From the IMG/VR virus record IMGVR_UViG_3300009105_000007, positions 1-44,387 of that record: 44,387 nt of DNA. One strand, 5' to 3'. The position numbers and the translations under genes were made by a program. The DNA is from a virus. The notes below the pieces were generated by a model, which worked only from the letters and a program-made list of their open reading frames with translations, was not told where the DNA came from and searched no databases. Positions 30,701 through 38,664 of the stretch are shown piece after piece (position 1 is the first letter of the stretch; each line of letters begins with the position of its first letter).

Positions 30701-31964
30701 TGTCGTGAACGGACGCAGGAACTCTAACTTCCTCCGTATCAGGTTTGGTGGCCGGGACTGGTCTCTATTCGGGACGTGGGACAGCCTCCTCGGGGCGTTT
30801 ATAGAGACGGCGATGGGTAGGCCAGAACGGGCTTTCCGAGGTATGTCATCAGGGCTTGTGGGTGTTACGTGGGACACACTCTCAGGTACCGACTTCCTCG
30901 GGCGTCCGGTGCGGGACACGCCAGAGGACTTCGGGCGCTACGTCATGGAGGAAGTCTCGCCGTTCGCCATGCAGGAGATTCCTTCTGCTATTGAAGAGAT
31001 ACGTGAGGGGAATGTGCCCGGTGGTACGGCTACGATTCTCGGCGAGATGGTTGGTGCCAAGTCAGCCCCCCTGTCCCGCATTGACAGGCTAGATGTAGCG
31101 ACTCAGCAGGCTACGAACGGCGCTGTTATGAAGTACGACGATCTTGACTACAATCGCCAACGCATTCTGCTCGATACGCTGCCCGAAGAGGTAGTAGCTG
31201 ACATGCACGCTCGGGATGAGGAGTTGATGCGCGCTGGCAATCCCTTTGCCAAGAACCGTATTGAGCAGCGCGAACTTGATGAAAGCCGGGTGCTGCGCGA
31301 GGCAGAAGCTCTGCTGATGGTGTTCGGCACGACTGCCGAGGAGAATCCGTGGCTGTTCGACTCCAAGGGTCGCAAGCGTTCTTCGGTGTCCCTCTTCCAG
31401 CAGTTCTGGCGGTATGGCTCTGGCGACAACTACTCAGAGATTCAGGACTCTGTGCGGGATCGGAAGTTCCAGGCCCGAAAGAGCAACCTGCGCGGGATGC
31501 CTGAGTTTGAGCAGGAACGCCCAGCGGATGACGAACCTCTGGCACAGGCCCTCTCCGACTACTGGGCCATCAACGACAAGGCCACGACTGAGGCCGGGAA
31601 CTATCGTGCCGACATCTGGGCGCAGGAGTACGAGAAGTTGCAGGCTGTGTGGACGGACGAACAGAAGGCGTACATCGAAGAGTATCGCAGCCTCCGTGAG
31701 CACGCTCCGGGTATCGCCGAGATGATGGAGCTTGCCAATATCCAGTCGTCGCGCACCCCCGAGCAGTTGAACCGTCAGCAGATGGCTAGTCGCCTCAACG
31801 ACATCTGGCGTCAGTACCACACTCAGTGGGAACAGATACTCGCTGGACAGGGCGTTGAGCCGACAACGGCAGAACCCCAGCCTGTGCAACCCACGCCCAC
31901 TCCTACGCCCGCCCCTGTGTGGTTCAGTCCGCGCAGGCGCAGCGAGGGTGCAGGCGTGCGATAG
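27795..31964 (+). CDS. Giant virion protein, internal/ejection type
   Basis: 1389 residues from a GTG (27795) with GGGGG upstream. Long helical, Ala/Arg/Glu-rich protein; residues ~930-1060 contain a hydrophobic helix (LLKLIGGGVLLTVAMNEALG) followed by NGRRNSNFLRIRFGGRDWSL and GTWDSLLGAFIETAMGR, like the C-terminal modules of large polyvalent proteins of podovirus-type phages. The tail is Pro/Thr-rich. It has no transglycosylase or protease motif I can name. Position before scaffold and capsid genes fits an internal protein ejected with the DNA. Confidence 0.65.
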   Translation: MPRPQYRGPLLLPYQEERKRREADELAQQLTGGQARLNPADPDARNKFNAFLRDSVIEYENEQLVGRIQSLGQEVPPLPPESTPEERNFYLRRFVGAYDPEERVRARESFTRILTEPFAAPAATAASQLAAATGLGPESFRQALAEEAESPGAPMIGGDVRRAFERTRGDWTQIATTPLRALMDPGAVALEAATGRELFPLRRVGTAELLEAAVDPYNLAAAGPAARGVGQLARRGAPIVARAGREVAEELAESAVRGGRRLAGEVVPEPAAAARAQAGGIRPPTGEGGRLATPVETLPSPSVAEATSNVIGLRRIVPQLTRTERMANLVRKTIGQPFEAILDEPRATAAMNEMNRVRQVADSVSSDLSARTGAMVREAFDLDEVDRIPSLAGVDPGIPGAPTVQDVAARLPRYLDNLTPAQRQVMTDLQTDVGQFRTMMEGVGVEVPTRPDIVEGGFYLPRGGADPSGLSYDLPRVPSRQRRGGGAGFMKPATFDSMAEGIEQGFEYGPIEQAIAGYASGASRNSIDAHVANYFKALRNESGALVGTTPKTRLMQRDPQIREKVMGLRQTLARLQASGARLSDRQYRAVQRFVHDPLFDDIDELAVALGQPIEQWTPKGHPAFARTAGGRRLLEQTERLPQRIQRGRWAKASAQDVRRLTREVNIRLKALMPAWKTAQRRARSLARGEGAIDLPRMQSWGFPDEVANAANKVLQDMTPYQRGRYGPVTRTAEAFNNLYRGMRATLDNSALGIQGLLGLADDPRAYGNALRVNVQAWGNGGDRALGKFLVNFNREVLQGADRRLTSQEWARHGLRVGGAETEFMLGRGPLAGLGRLPLVRQANRAFGYFGDALRLEWADDMLQGELRRDRPLAELVASGDVERIATVTNNMTGWARGRAGGAWGEILMFAPRFFQSRLETVGRAMMSARLGATIEQRAARRSLLKLIGGGVLLTVAMNEALGNETDFRPVVNGRRNSNFLRIRFGGRDWSLFGTWDSLLGAFIETAMGRPERAFRGMSSGLVGVTWDTLSGTDFLGRPVRDTPEDFGRYVMEEVSPFAMQEIPSAIEEIREGNVPGGTATILGEMVGAKSAPLSRIDRLDVATQQATNGAVMKYDDLDYNRQRILLDTLPEEVVADMHARDEELMRAGNPFAKNRIEQRELDESRVLREAEALLMVFGTTAEENPWLFDSKGRKRSSVSLFQQFWRYGSGDNYSEIQDSVRDRKFQARKSNLRGMPEFEQERPADDEPLAQALSDYWAINDKATTEAGNYRADIWAQEYEKLQAVWTDEQKAYIEEYRSLREHAPGIAEMMELANIQSSRTPEQLNRQQMASRLNDIWRQYHTQWEQILAGQGVEPTTAEPQPVQPTPTPTPAPVWFSPRRRSEGAGVR

Positions 31965-31967
31965 AAT
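31962..31967 (+). promoter_or_regulatory. TAGAAT -10-like element before scaffold and capsid genes
   Basis: TAGAAT at 31962-31967, 33 bases before ATG 32000, as in the copies at 22528 and 24431. Extra transcription of scaffold and capsid genes would make sense. No clear -35. Confidence 0.4.
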
Positions 31968-31999
31968 AACGTCCCAGAAGCCCTAAGAAAGAGGCATCA

Positions 32000-32980
32000 A
32001 TGGTCACACGAGAGCAGGTACAGGAGACCACATCCCCTCCAGTGGAGGACGAGGCACCCGTCCAGCCTGTTGCTGACGACGAACCCTTGATTCCCCCGGA
32101 CCCGCCCGACGAAGAGATGGTGGTTCCACGGGACGAGGTAGAAGCGCCAGAGGCAGCGCCCGACGAGGCTGAGTCCGAAGCCCGAGAGGATGAGGCTGCT
32201 GAACCCCCTCTGGCAGAGACCGAAGAGGAATCGGCTGACGAAGAGCCTGACCTTGAGGCTCGCATTGCGGCTGCGGTCGAGGAACGACTGAAGCCCCTGC
32301 GGGACACATGGCAAGGGCGGCAACGAGCCGATCAGGAACGCATCCGCCAACTCAGGGCGGAACGACAAGAGAGTGCGGTAAACGAGCGAGTTGAGGCGCG
32401 CAGGCGAGACCTGACGCAGTGGTTCGCAGATCGCGGCATTTCCGCCGAGGACGCTGAAGAGCAGATTCGGCAGGGAGTTGATGCCGAGAGAGCCAACATC
32501 ACCACAGAGCAGGAACGGGCCGAATCAACTACCCGCGAGGCCACACGGCTTCGCACTATCGGGAAGTTCGGTCTGGATCGCTGGGTGGAGAAGTTGGTCA
32601 CGGACAACACCCTCAACGATACCGATAGAGACTTCCTCTCTGGCTACTACGACGCTGAAACCCTGCCGCTGCTGCAAAACCAGCAGACAGGCGAGTTGCT
32701 CTTGGACCAGGATCGGACAGTTGACCTCATGGCTCGACTGGACCAGATGGCCCAGCGACTCAGCGGCACAGCAGAAGCGACACGTTCGGCCAGCGAGTCA
32801 ACCGAGGCGGCTGCTCGTGCCGTTCAAGCAAGGACTCCCCATGTCCCGCTGGAGACACCTGAGGCTACGTCCGTTGAGACTGACGACGCCTTCCTGCGAA
32901 GGTACGCAGACCCGGACGACCCGGAATCGAACACGGCGAGGGCTAGGGAGATTCTCAGACGCAGGGGTCAACACCCCTAG
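32000..32980 (+). CDS. Head scaffolding protein
   Basis: 326 residues; AGAGG before ATG 32000. The first ~95 residues are Pro/Glu/Asp-rich and very acidic, followed by a long coiled coil (about 90-180) and a Leu/Asp-rich region; the last ~40 end in a basic AREILRRRG helix. This shape and its place directly before the capsid gene are typical of phage scaffolds, whose basic C-terminus binds the capsid protein. It is not conserved enough to name by motif. Confidence 0.8.
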   Translation: MVTREQVQETTSPPVEDEAPVQPVADDEPLIPPDPPDEEMVVPRDEVEAPEAAPDEAESEAREDEAAEPPLAETEEESADEEPDLEARIAAAVEERLKPLRDTWQGRQRADQERIRQLRAERQESAVNERVEARRRDLTQWFADRGISAEDAEEQIRQGVDAERANITTEQERAESTTREATRLRTIGKFGLDRWVEKLVTDNTLNDTDRDFLSGYYDAETLPLLQNQQTGELLLDQDRTVDLMARLDQMAQRLSGTAEATRSASESTEAAARAVQARTPHVPLETPEATSVETDDAFLRRYADPDDPESNTARAREILRRRGQHP

Positions 32981-32992
32981 AGGACAAACGAA

Positions 32993-33877
32993 ATGCCAAC
33001 CGGCGAGACGATCACTCAGAGTCTTGCGGACTCTCTGCCGACCGTAGTCGCTCAGGCCCGAATCGTCCGAGAAGACGAAGGTGTGATGCCCCAGGTCTCC
33101 GACAACGTGAGGCTTGGGGAGGGAGTCGGAAACACGTGGCGGGAGATTTCTCTTGCCCAGTTGACGGCCTCGGCAATCACAGAGACAACCGAGGAGGACA
33201 ACCCTCAGCAGTTGTCGGACAGTGTGATTACCGCCACACCTGCTGTCATTTCCGTCCACACGATCATCACTGACCGGACGGCACGGAACATCTCGAAGAA
33301 CGTGTTTGCCAAGACGGGTTCGCTCGGGCAGAACGCCATCGAGAGGAAAAAGGACGAAGACGGCATCACGGCTCTGGACGGTGCAACCACGTCGCTTTGC
33401 GGCACGGGTACAACGCTCCAGACCGGGCACATTGCGGCGGGCGCATCACGAATCCGCAGCAACACGACTGAGACGTGGGCAGGACCCATCGCGTTCGTGC
33501 TCCACGGTTACCAGATGAAGGACCTTTTCGACGAACTGGTCGCAGGCGTCGGCACCTACCCGATTCCCGAGGGTTCGACCGCTCGGGTATTCCAGGGTGG
33601 CTGGAACCTGCCGATCATGGAGGCGACAGGGTTCACCGACAACAACATCAGCATCGACTCGACCCCCGACGCCAAGGGCGGCGTTTTCGCATCAGGACCC
33701 GGCGGAGCCATCGTGCTTTGTCAGGCCCGACAGCCCTGGATCAAGGTGGTCCGCAACGAGAAGTCCGGCGGCGGCGCTTCGGAAGTGCTGCACCGAGACG
33801 AGTACGCCTACGCAGAGCGCAGTGCAGGGAACTGGTTGTACGAGATCGCGAGCGACGCGACTGCCCCTACGAGTTGA
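32993..33877 (+). CDS. Major capsid protein (HK97-like fold)
   Basis: 294 residues; AGAGGA before ATG 32993. The N-terminal arm (TGETITQSLADSLPTVVAQA) is followed by an A-domain-like region with TSLCGTGTTLQTGHIAAG and, later, AFVLHGYQMKDLFDELV and YAYAERSAGNWLYEIASDA at the end, like the capsid proteins of many environmental podoviruses. It forms the icosahedral shell with scaffold and portal. Confidence 0.8.
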   Translation: MPTGETITQSLADSLPTVVAQARIVREDEGVMPQVSDNVRLGEGVGNTWREISLAQLTASAITETTEEDNPQQLSDSVITATPAVISVHTIITDRTARNISKNVFAKTGSLGQNAIERKKDEDGITALDGATTSLCGTGTTLQTGHIAAGASRIRSNTTETWAGPIAFVLHGYQMKDLFDELVAGVGTYPIPEGSTARVFQGGWNLPIMEATGFTDNNISIDSTPDAKGGVFASGPGGAIVLCQARQPWIKVVRNEKSGGGASEVLHRDEYAYAERSAGNWLYEIASDATAPTS

Positions 33878-33900
33878 GTGATGCAACAACTCCGACACGC

Positions 33901-33906
33901 TACAAT
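33901..33906 (+). promoter_or_regulatory. TACAAT -10-like element before the HNH gene
   Basis: TACAAT at 33901-33906 lies 21 bases before ATG 33927. It may give the mobile HNH gene its own promoter. No good -35. Confidence 0.35.
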
Positions 33907-33926
33907 CATCCTGAAAGGGGTGAGGC

Positions 33927-34469
33927 ATGTCGGCAACGCTGCACTGTCAACGATGTGGGGAACAGTTCGAGGCGAAGCGGAGTGATGCACAGTTCTGCAA
34001 GCCCTGTCAGCGGGTATGGCGCAAGGAATACCTGCACCGCTATGACAAGCGGCGTAAGGACTCCTGCCCGCGCTGTGGGGCACCGAAGGGGACACGTGCT
34101 CGATTCTGCCTTCCTTGCGAAAACAAGGCTCGAAGGGAACGATATGTCGGTGAGTCCAACCCGAACTGGCGGAAGGGGCGCTCCCGCAGTGGTGGGTACG
34201 TTCAGGTCCGCATCAAGGCGGGGACTCCCGGCAAGGGCAAGGGGGCCTTCTACCGCGGCGAGCACATCGTCGTCTGGGAAGAGGCCAACGGGCCACTCCC
34301 GAAAGGCTACGTCGTTCACCATCTCAATGGGGTCAAGGACGATAACAGATTGGAAAATCTGCTCGCCTTGCCTCGGGGAGAACACCACGCTCACCCACGG
34401 GACGCACTGCGTCCCTACGAGAAGCGTATTCGCGAACTTGAGCAGCAGGTCGCTGCTCTCAACAAATAG
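33927..34469 (+). CDS. Free-standing HNH homing endonuclease inside the head-gene module
   Basis: 180 residues; AAAGGGGTGAGG before ATG 33927. Two N-terminal zinc ribbons (CQRCGEQF...FCKPC and CPRCGAPKGTRARFCLPC), then a phage HNH_3 domain: YVQVRIKAG, YRGEHIVVWEEANGPLPKGY, VVHHLNGVKDDNRLENLLAL, and a C-terminal coiled coil. It interrupts the capsid-to-tail gene order, typical of a mobile endonuclease gene that copies itself into related phages. Confidence 0.9.
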   Translation: MSATLHCQRCGEQFEAKRSDAQFCKPCQRVWRKEYLHRYDKRRKDSCPRCGAPKGTRARFCLPCENKARRERYVGESNPNWRKGRSRSGGYVQVRIKAGTPGKGKGAFYRGEHIVVWEEANGPLPKGYVVHHLNGVKDDNRLENLLALPRGEHHAHPRDALRPYEKRIRELEQQVAALNK

Positions 34470-34471
34470 AT

Positions 34472-34503
34472 TTGCCCAAACCCGCCTTATCGGTTAGGGG
34501 CAA
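34472..34503 (+). terminator. Small hairpin after the HNH gene
   Basis: TTGCCC (34472-34477) pairs with GGGCAA (34498-34503) round a 20-base loop. No T tract; it may be a weak terminator or processing site. Confidence 0.35.
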
Positions 34504-34513
34504 GGAGTGAGAA

Positions 34514-35254
34514 ATGCCACAGGGTGAACCTGGACGCATCAGGCTCTTCTACGACTTCTTCGGCGAGGACAACATCGCCAATACAGCCGAGACGAGATTG
34601 CTCGGTCCGTTCGTGGTGGGCGGGCAGGGCAATGCCGAAACCGACGCTGGTGTGCCGACTCTTAGCTCAGATGGCCTGAGCGGGGTCGGGCGAATCACCA
34701 CCACGAACGAAGACAACCACACGACTTTGGTGGGCACGCCCATCGCGTTCGATGTGGCGCTCATGGCACCGCTTGTCGCTGAGGTCCGGGTTCGGTTCGC
34801 TGACCTGGACACGAAGGAAGCCTTCATTGGCTTCTGCGACATTGACCCCAACACGCTGTCAATCGAGACGGACGTGATGACTGGTGCCACGGCTGCCCTT
34901 ACGCTCACGGCTTCCGACATCTGCGGGTTCTTCCTCTCGGCGGAACTCACGGACGACGAGGACTGGCATGGCGTGTACAACGGCGGCACCACGACTGGCG
35001 AGACGACCTCGACGAGCGTGGACCTCGATGACGACGCCGTGGCCGGCGAGTGGCAAATCCTCAAGCTGGAGATCGACCCGAACGGGACGGCGCGGTGGTA
35101 CATCGACGAAGACCTGAAGCAGACGGTTTCGACGGCTGTTTCCACCACGACCGACCTGTCGTTCATCTGCGGAGTTGAGGCCAAGGGCGACGCAATCGAA
35201 ACGATGGATGTGGACTACATCGTCGTGAAAGCCAACCGAGACTGGACCGTCTAA
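34514..35254 (+). CDS. Virion protein with lectin-like beta-sandwich
   Basis: 246 residues; AAGGAG before ATG 34514. Beta-rich, acidic, Thr-rich protein with EWQILKLEIDPNGTARWYID near 180-200, the pattern of concanavalin/laminin-G-like folds. Lies just after the capsid module, so a head decoration, head-fibre or adsorption protein is likely. Contains no enzyme motif. Confidence 0.65.
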   Translation: MPQGEPGRIRLFYDFFGEDNIANTAETRLLGPFVVGGQGNAETDAGVPTLSSDGLSGVGRITTTNEDNHTTLVGTPIAFDVALMAPLVAEVRVRFADLDTKEAFIGFCDIDPNTLSIETDVMTGATAALTLTASDICGFFLSAELTDDEDWHGVYNGGTTTGETTSTSVDLDDDAVAGEWQILKLEIDPNGTARWYIDEDLKQTVSTAVSTTTDLSFICGVEAKGDAIETMDVDYIVVKANRDWTV

Positions 35255-35268
35255 GTCCTAAGTCTGCT

Positions 35269-35308
35269 GGGCAGGGCTTCTTGACGGCAACGTGACTTAG
35301 CCCTGCCC
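35269..35308 (+). terminator. Hairpin between virion genes
   Basis: Perfect 10-bp stem GGGCAGGGCT (35269-35278) and AGCCCTGCCC (35299-35308) round a 20-base loop, in the gap after the lectin-like gene. No T tract. It could be a partial terminator or an RNA-stabilising hairpin. Confidence 0.5.
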
Positions 35309-35334
35309 GAGCGACCAAAACAGGAGACAGCAAC

Positions 35335-35816
35335 TTGGGTACGAGGCTCGCGTTCACCGAGACGGCGTATGACGAGGACCAGCCTCAGCTTGCTCTCAGG
35401 ATGCCCGAGGGGACCTTGATGATCCCGCTGATGCTGAACGTCAACTACGAGATCGTCCCTGGTACGGCGAGCCACCTGATCTGGTCCACCACGACCAACG
35501 ACATCGGTGACGGGACATCGACCGAACTGGCAGTCGTCAACTATCGCCGGGACAACAAATACGCGGCGACGGTCAAGGCTCGCTCGAAATACACGGCGAA
35601 CGCTACGGCGGCGACTGGACTGATTGAAGTTCGACGGTTCTACCACCCGTACGCGGCGGCAGCCGTGACGGACGCGGAGCCGAAGCACATGCCGTGGTCG
35701 ATCAACGACCCGGACATGCCGGTCCTGCTTGGGCCAGCAACAATTCAGGGACGGACGCGGAGGGCTACGGCCAGTACACATGGGTGGAACTGGACGCGGA
35801 GCAGATGGGTCTGTAG
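35335..35816 (+). CDS. Hypothetical virion protein, probably frameshifted
   Basis: Starts at a TTG (35335). The first ~132 residues are a beta-rich, coding-like protein (ends MPVLLG). Staying in frame gives an Arg-rich, unlikely tail of ~73 residues that overlaps the next gene. A -1 shift at the GGG of 35730-35732 gives ASNNSGTDAEGYGQYTWVEL and on to DAEQMGL, ending at TAG 35814-35816, which reads like real protein and leaves a normal gap before the next gene. So either a base is missing from the G run or a shift occurs; the product is probably ~160 residues. Confidence 0.6.
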
Positions 35817-35826
35817 ACCTGACAAC

Positions 35827-35850
35827 GGGGGCGGGCTTCGGTCCGCTCCC
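35827..35850 (+). terminator. UUCG-loop hairpin between virion genes
   Basis: A 10-bp stem (35827-35836 with 35841-35850; two G-U pairs) is capped by the stable TTCG tetraloop (35837-35840). It lies between the frameshifted gene and the first S74 fibre. No T tract, so attenuator or mRNA-end stabiliser is as likely as terminator. Confidence 0.5.
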
Positions 35851-35920
35851 TACATACAGCGAGAGAAACCACAGCCTCAGTTCATGTGCGGGCCTAATCT
35901 CGCACTGAGGAGAAAGAGAA

Positions 35921-37258
35921 ATGGCAGGAAGACGCGGATGGCGCTGGAGTAACGCCAATAGCCGTCTCTCCGTCTACGTGGACGGGACAGAGATGGCTCG
36001 GTTTGACGACGCCACTAACGACCTTCAACTTCTAGGTTCCAACGGCATGACCATCGACGCCGGAGGTCTCACAGTCACAGCGGGCGGGGCCACCATCACT
36101 GCTGGCAACGTGGCTGTGACAGCGGGAGACCTGATTCTCGGCAACGGCTACGGCTTGATCGTCGGGAACACCGCGCAGGTCACGACTGCCGCTGCTGGAA
36201 AGTTCCAGGTTCTCGGTACTGGCGCGGCGGACAGCACGGTAATTGTTGGGCGCTTCGCAGCGAACAACAGCGACCCAGAATTGCACTTCCTCAAGGGGCG
36301 CTCCGGGACCATCGGTGGGCTGACTATCGTCGCCGACAACGACAACCTTGGGCAGATCAGTTGGTTCGGTGCGGATGGTGAGGACCTCGCTACCGAGTGT
36401 GCGCGGATTCAGGCCGAGGTTGACGATGGCACACCTGCGGCTGGGGCTATTGGTTCAGCCCTAGTGCTGTATTCGGCTACTACCAGTGGAACGCTGACCG
36501 AGGCTATCAGGATCGACGCCAGTCAAGATGTCCACCTTACGACCGACTCGGCGACCAACCTGTACCTTGGTGCGGGCGACGACGCCAGTTTCGGTCACGA
36601 TGGAACCAGCCTTGTGCTGGACTTCCCTCAGACCACAGACGAGTTCGTCATCAACGAGTCGGGAGCGAACACGGACTTCCGCGTGGAAGGCGACTCCGAC
36701 ACCGACCTGCTGCATGTGGATGCCGGGAATGACGCGGTAGGTATCGGGCAGTGCATCTTTGGGGGAGCGCCCGCGGCTGTCACCAACGGGGACGCGCTGT
36801 TCACCAACGGCTTCTCCATCGGTTCGGACGCAACGAACAACAAGGTCGACGACGCCACCGCAGGTAGCGGTACCACGACCATGTACATCGGCAACGAGGC
36901 CATCACCACGTCCTCGGACATCCGGGTGAAGACCGACATCAAGCCGTGGGATGGCAACGCGCTGGAACTGCTCGACAAGGCCAGCCTGGTTGAGTTTGAG
37001 TACAACCTGCCGGGTGACGACTCAGAGTGGGGTCCCGGTAGCCGGGGCAAGTACATCGGCATGACGGCGCAGGACACAATCAAGTGGGCACCGTGGGTCA
37101 TCAACGCTGGTGACGCTGCGGACTGCCCGAGGTGCTCCGTGGGCGAGAAGTGCGAGGAACACGACCACTTCTGGACCGCTCAGTACCAGCACCTTGTCCC
37201 GACGCTCATCAAGGCCGTTCAGGAACTCAAGGCTGAAGTGGCTGCGCTGAAGGCGTAG
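35921..37258 (+). CDS. Tail fibre/spike with S74 chaperone domain
   Basis: 445 residues. N-terminus WRWSNANSRLSVYVDG (an attachment-like start), then repeated beta-strands (DAGGLTVTAGGATITAGNVA and similar) as in fibre shafts, then from about residue 331 the S74 domain: S331 or S332 with D333, R335 and K337, a GKYIGMTAQD segment, and a C-terminal coiled coil (LIKAVQELKAEVAALKA). A CPRC...C...HDH insertion (C402, C405, C411, H414, H416) sits inside the domain. The Ser-Lys pair would self-cleave after trimerisation. Confidence 0.85.
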   Translation: MAGRRGWRWSNANSRLSVYVDGTEMARFDDATNDLQLLGSNGMTIDAGGLTVTAGGATITAGNVAVTAGDLILGNGYGLIVGNTAQVTTAAAGKFQVLGTGAADSTVIVGRFAANNSDPELHFLKGRSGTIGGLTIVADNDNLGQISWFGADGEDLATECARIQAEVDDGTPAAGAIGSALVLYSATTSGTLTEAIRIDASQDVHLTTDSATNLYLGAGDDASFGHDGTSLVLDFPQTTDEFVINESGANTDFRVEGDSDTDLLHVDAGNDAVGIGQCIFGGAPAAVTNGDALFTNGFSIGSDATNNKVDDATAGSGTTTMYIGNEAITTSSDIRVKTDIKPWDGNALELLDKASLVEFEYNLPGDDSEWGPGSRGKYIGMTAQDTIKWAPWVINAGDAADCPRCSVGEKCEEHDHFWTAQYQHLVPTLIKAVQELKAEVAALKA

Positions 37259-37319
37259 GGAAGCATGGCTGAAGGGCGGGTCGCGGTGGCCCGTCCACAG
37301 CCGCAAAAGGAGAAGACCG

Positions 37320-37550
37320 TTGAGTCTCTACGAGATGCTCGGCAAGCAGGTGGAAAAGACCGAGGTGGCCGAGCAACAGGTGGTTGCCCTGCTCGGGGTG
37401 ATTCGCGATATCAAGGAGGGCAAGTTGCCTCTTGAGCGCGTGACGATAGATGGTGCGACTCCTGGCCAATTGACCCTCCACATCGCCCCTGAGGCAGCGG
37501 AGCAGATCAGTGCCCAATCTAACGGTAGCGGCGACGACAGTTCGGAGTGA
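37320..37550 (+). CDS. Small helical protein after the fibre
   Basis: 76 residues from a TTG (37320) with AAAGGAGAAG upstream. Helical N-terminal half (GKQVEKTEVAEQQVVALLGV), Ser/Gly/Asp-rich tail. It overlaps the next gene by 41 bases. Possibly a fibre-assembly partner; role unknown. Confidence 0.6.
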   Translation: MSLYEMLGKQVEKTEVAEQQVVALLGVIRDIKEGKLPLERVTIDGATPGQLTLHIAPEAAEQISAQSNGSGDDSSE

Positions 37551-37932
37551 CGAACCTGCCTTCCTGCTGACGGAGGGCAACTTCAACATTCCCTTTACGG
37601 ACGGCGAGGTTCATCGTATTCAGAAGATTCTGGTGGTTCGGGGGGACAGGCTGGCGATCTGGAAGGATGACCTCGGCGACGCGGGCAAATGGCCCGACGC
37701 TACACCCCTTGCTATACCCGGTGGGCAGATAGACGAGCATGGCCGCGGTGAGTGCTGGGAAACGGTCGGGTCTCTGAGGGAGATTGCCGAGGCGCATCGG
37801 CACAGAACCAGAACGGATATCGTGAATCTGTGGGAATACGACGACCCGACGCCAGACTGGGAAACCATGTATCACACCGAGCGCGAGAAGCGCGACGAAC
37901 AGGCAACAGGGCGCATCGTGGTGCCCACGTAA
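37510..37932 (+). CDS. Hypothetical protein
   Basis: 140 residues from a GTG (37510) with GGAGCAG upstream; a later start is possible. Beta-like centre (QKILVVRGDRLAIWKDDLGD), acidic-basic tail. No family recognised. Confidence 0.6.
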   Translation: MPNLTVAATTVRSDEPAFLLTEGNFNIPFTDGEVHRIQKILVVRGDRLAIWKDDLGDAGKWPDATPLAIPGGQIDEHGRGECWETVGSLREIAEAHRHRTRTDIVNLWEYDDPTPDWETMYHTEREKRDEQATGRIVVPT

Positions 37933-37944
37933 GGAGAGGCTCAG

Positions 37945-38655
37945 ATGACAACGGAGCAGAACATCATCACCGAGGAGAACGAACAACTCCTTGAAGAGAT
38001 GCTGCTTGACGCACAGGAAGCCCAGGGGCCACAGGTAGAGCAGGTGGTGAACCGACCGGGTTCGGAGTCGCCCCTGCCCATGACGGCGCAGGAACTCGGT
38101 CGGAATCAGTGGGTCTACGTCTGGCACCGCTTCACCGGCGACAGGAGCCTGTGCAACCGGAACATGCTGGGAATCCAACTGGACAAGCGGGAGAACGACC
38201 CTGCCTCGCCCAACTTCGGGCAGCGGGTGTTCGTGACGCGTGACCCCGGCATCAAGCCACCCACGTTCCACACCCTCTGCTGGCTGCACAAGGACCATCC
38301 TCAGCGTGATGAGTGGGACAAGATCGGCCTGCCGTACTGCCCTGCCGCGCACCTTCGGAACGACTACAACGCGCGCCTACACATGCAGCACCGTCACGGG
38401 GCTGAGTGGGCAGCGATTCAGGAAGAGGACCGGCGTGTGACCGAGGAAGAGGAACGACAGGTGCGCCACGCCCTCATCAGGGCCAACACACCTGCGCCCG
38501 AGACTCCTGTGGCAGTTGAGGAACCTGAGCCAGCGCCACCTCCGAGGGCTGTGGAGACTTGCCCTGACTGCGACGGTGAGATCAGCGCCAAGAGCCGGAA
38601 GGGCATCAACCTTGCTCGGCTAAACCACAAGAAGAAGTGTCCTGCCGCGTCGTAG
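37945..38655 (+). CDS. Hypothetical zinc-binding protein
   Basis: 236 residues; AAGGAGAGG before ATG 37945. Cys/His pairs (SLCNRNM, LCWLHKDH, LPYCPAAH, MQHRHG) in the middle, a coiled-coil patch near 155, a Pro/Glu-rich linker, then CPDCDGE...HKKKCP at the C-terminus, a small zinc finger. Unknown, but it lies among tail genes. Confidence 0.6.
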   Translation: MTTEQNIITEENEQLLEEMLLDAQEAQGPQVEQVVNRPGSESPLPMTAQELGRNQWVYVWHRFTGDRSLCNRNMLGIQLDKRENDPASPNFGQRVFVTRDPGIKPPTFHTLCWLHKDHPQRDEWDKIGLPYCPAAHLRNDYNARLHMQHRHGAEWAAIQEEDRRVTEEEERQVRHALIRANTPAPETPVAVEEPEPAPPPRAVETCPDCDGEISAKSRKGINLARLNHKKKCPAAS

Positions 38656-38664
38656 GAGGGCTGA

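Noticed and set aside
35817-35952. In-frame Arg-rich extension of the gene at 35335
   Set aside because: It overlaps the well-supported fibre start and reads unlike the rest of the protein; the shifted frame ending at 35816 is better.
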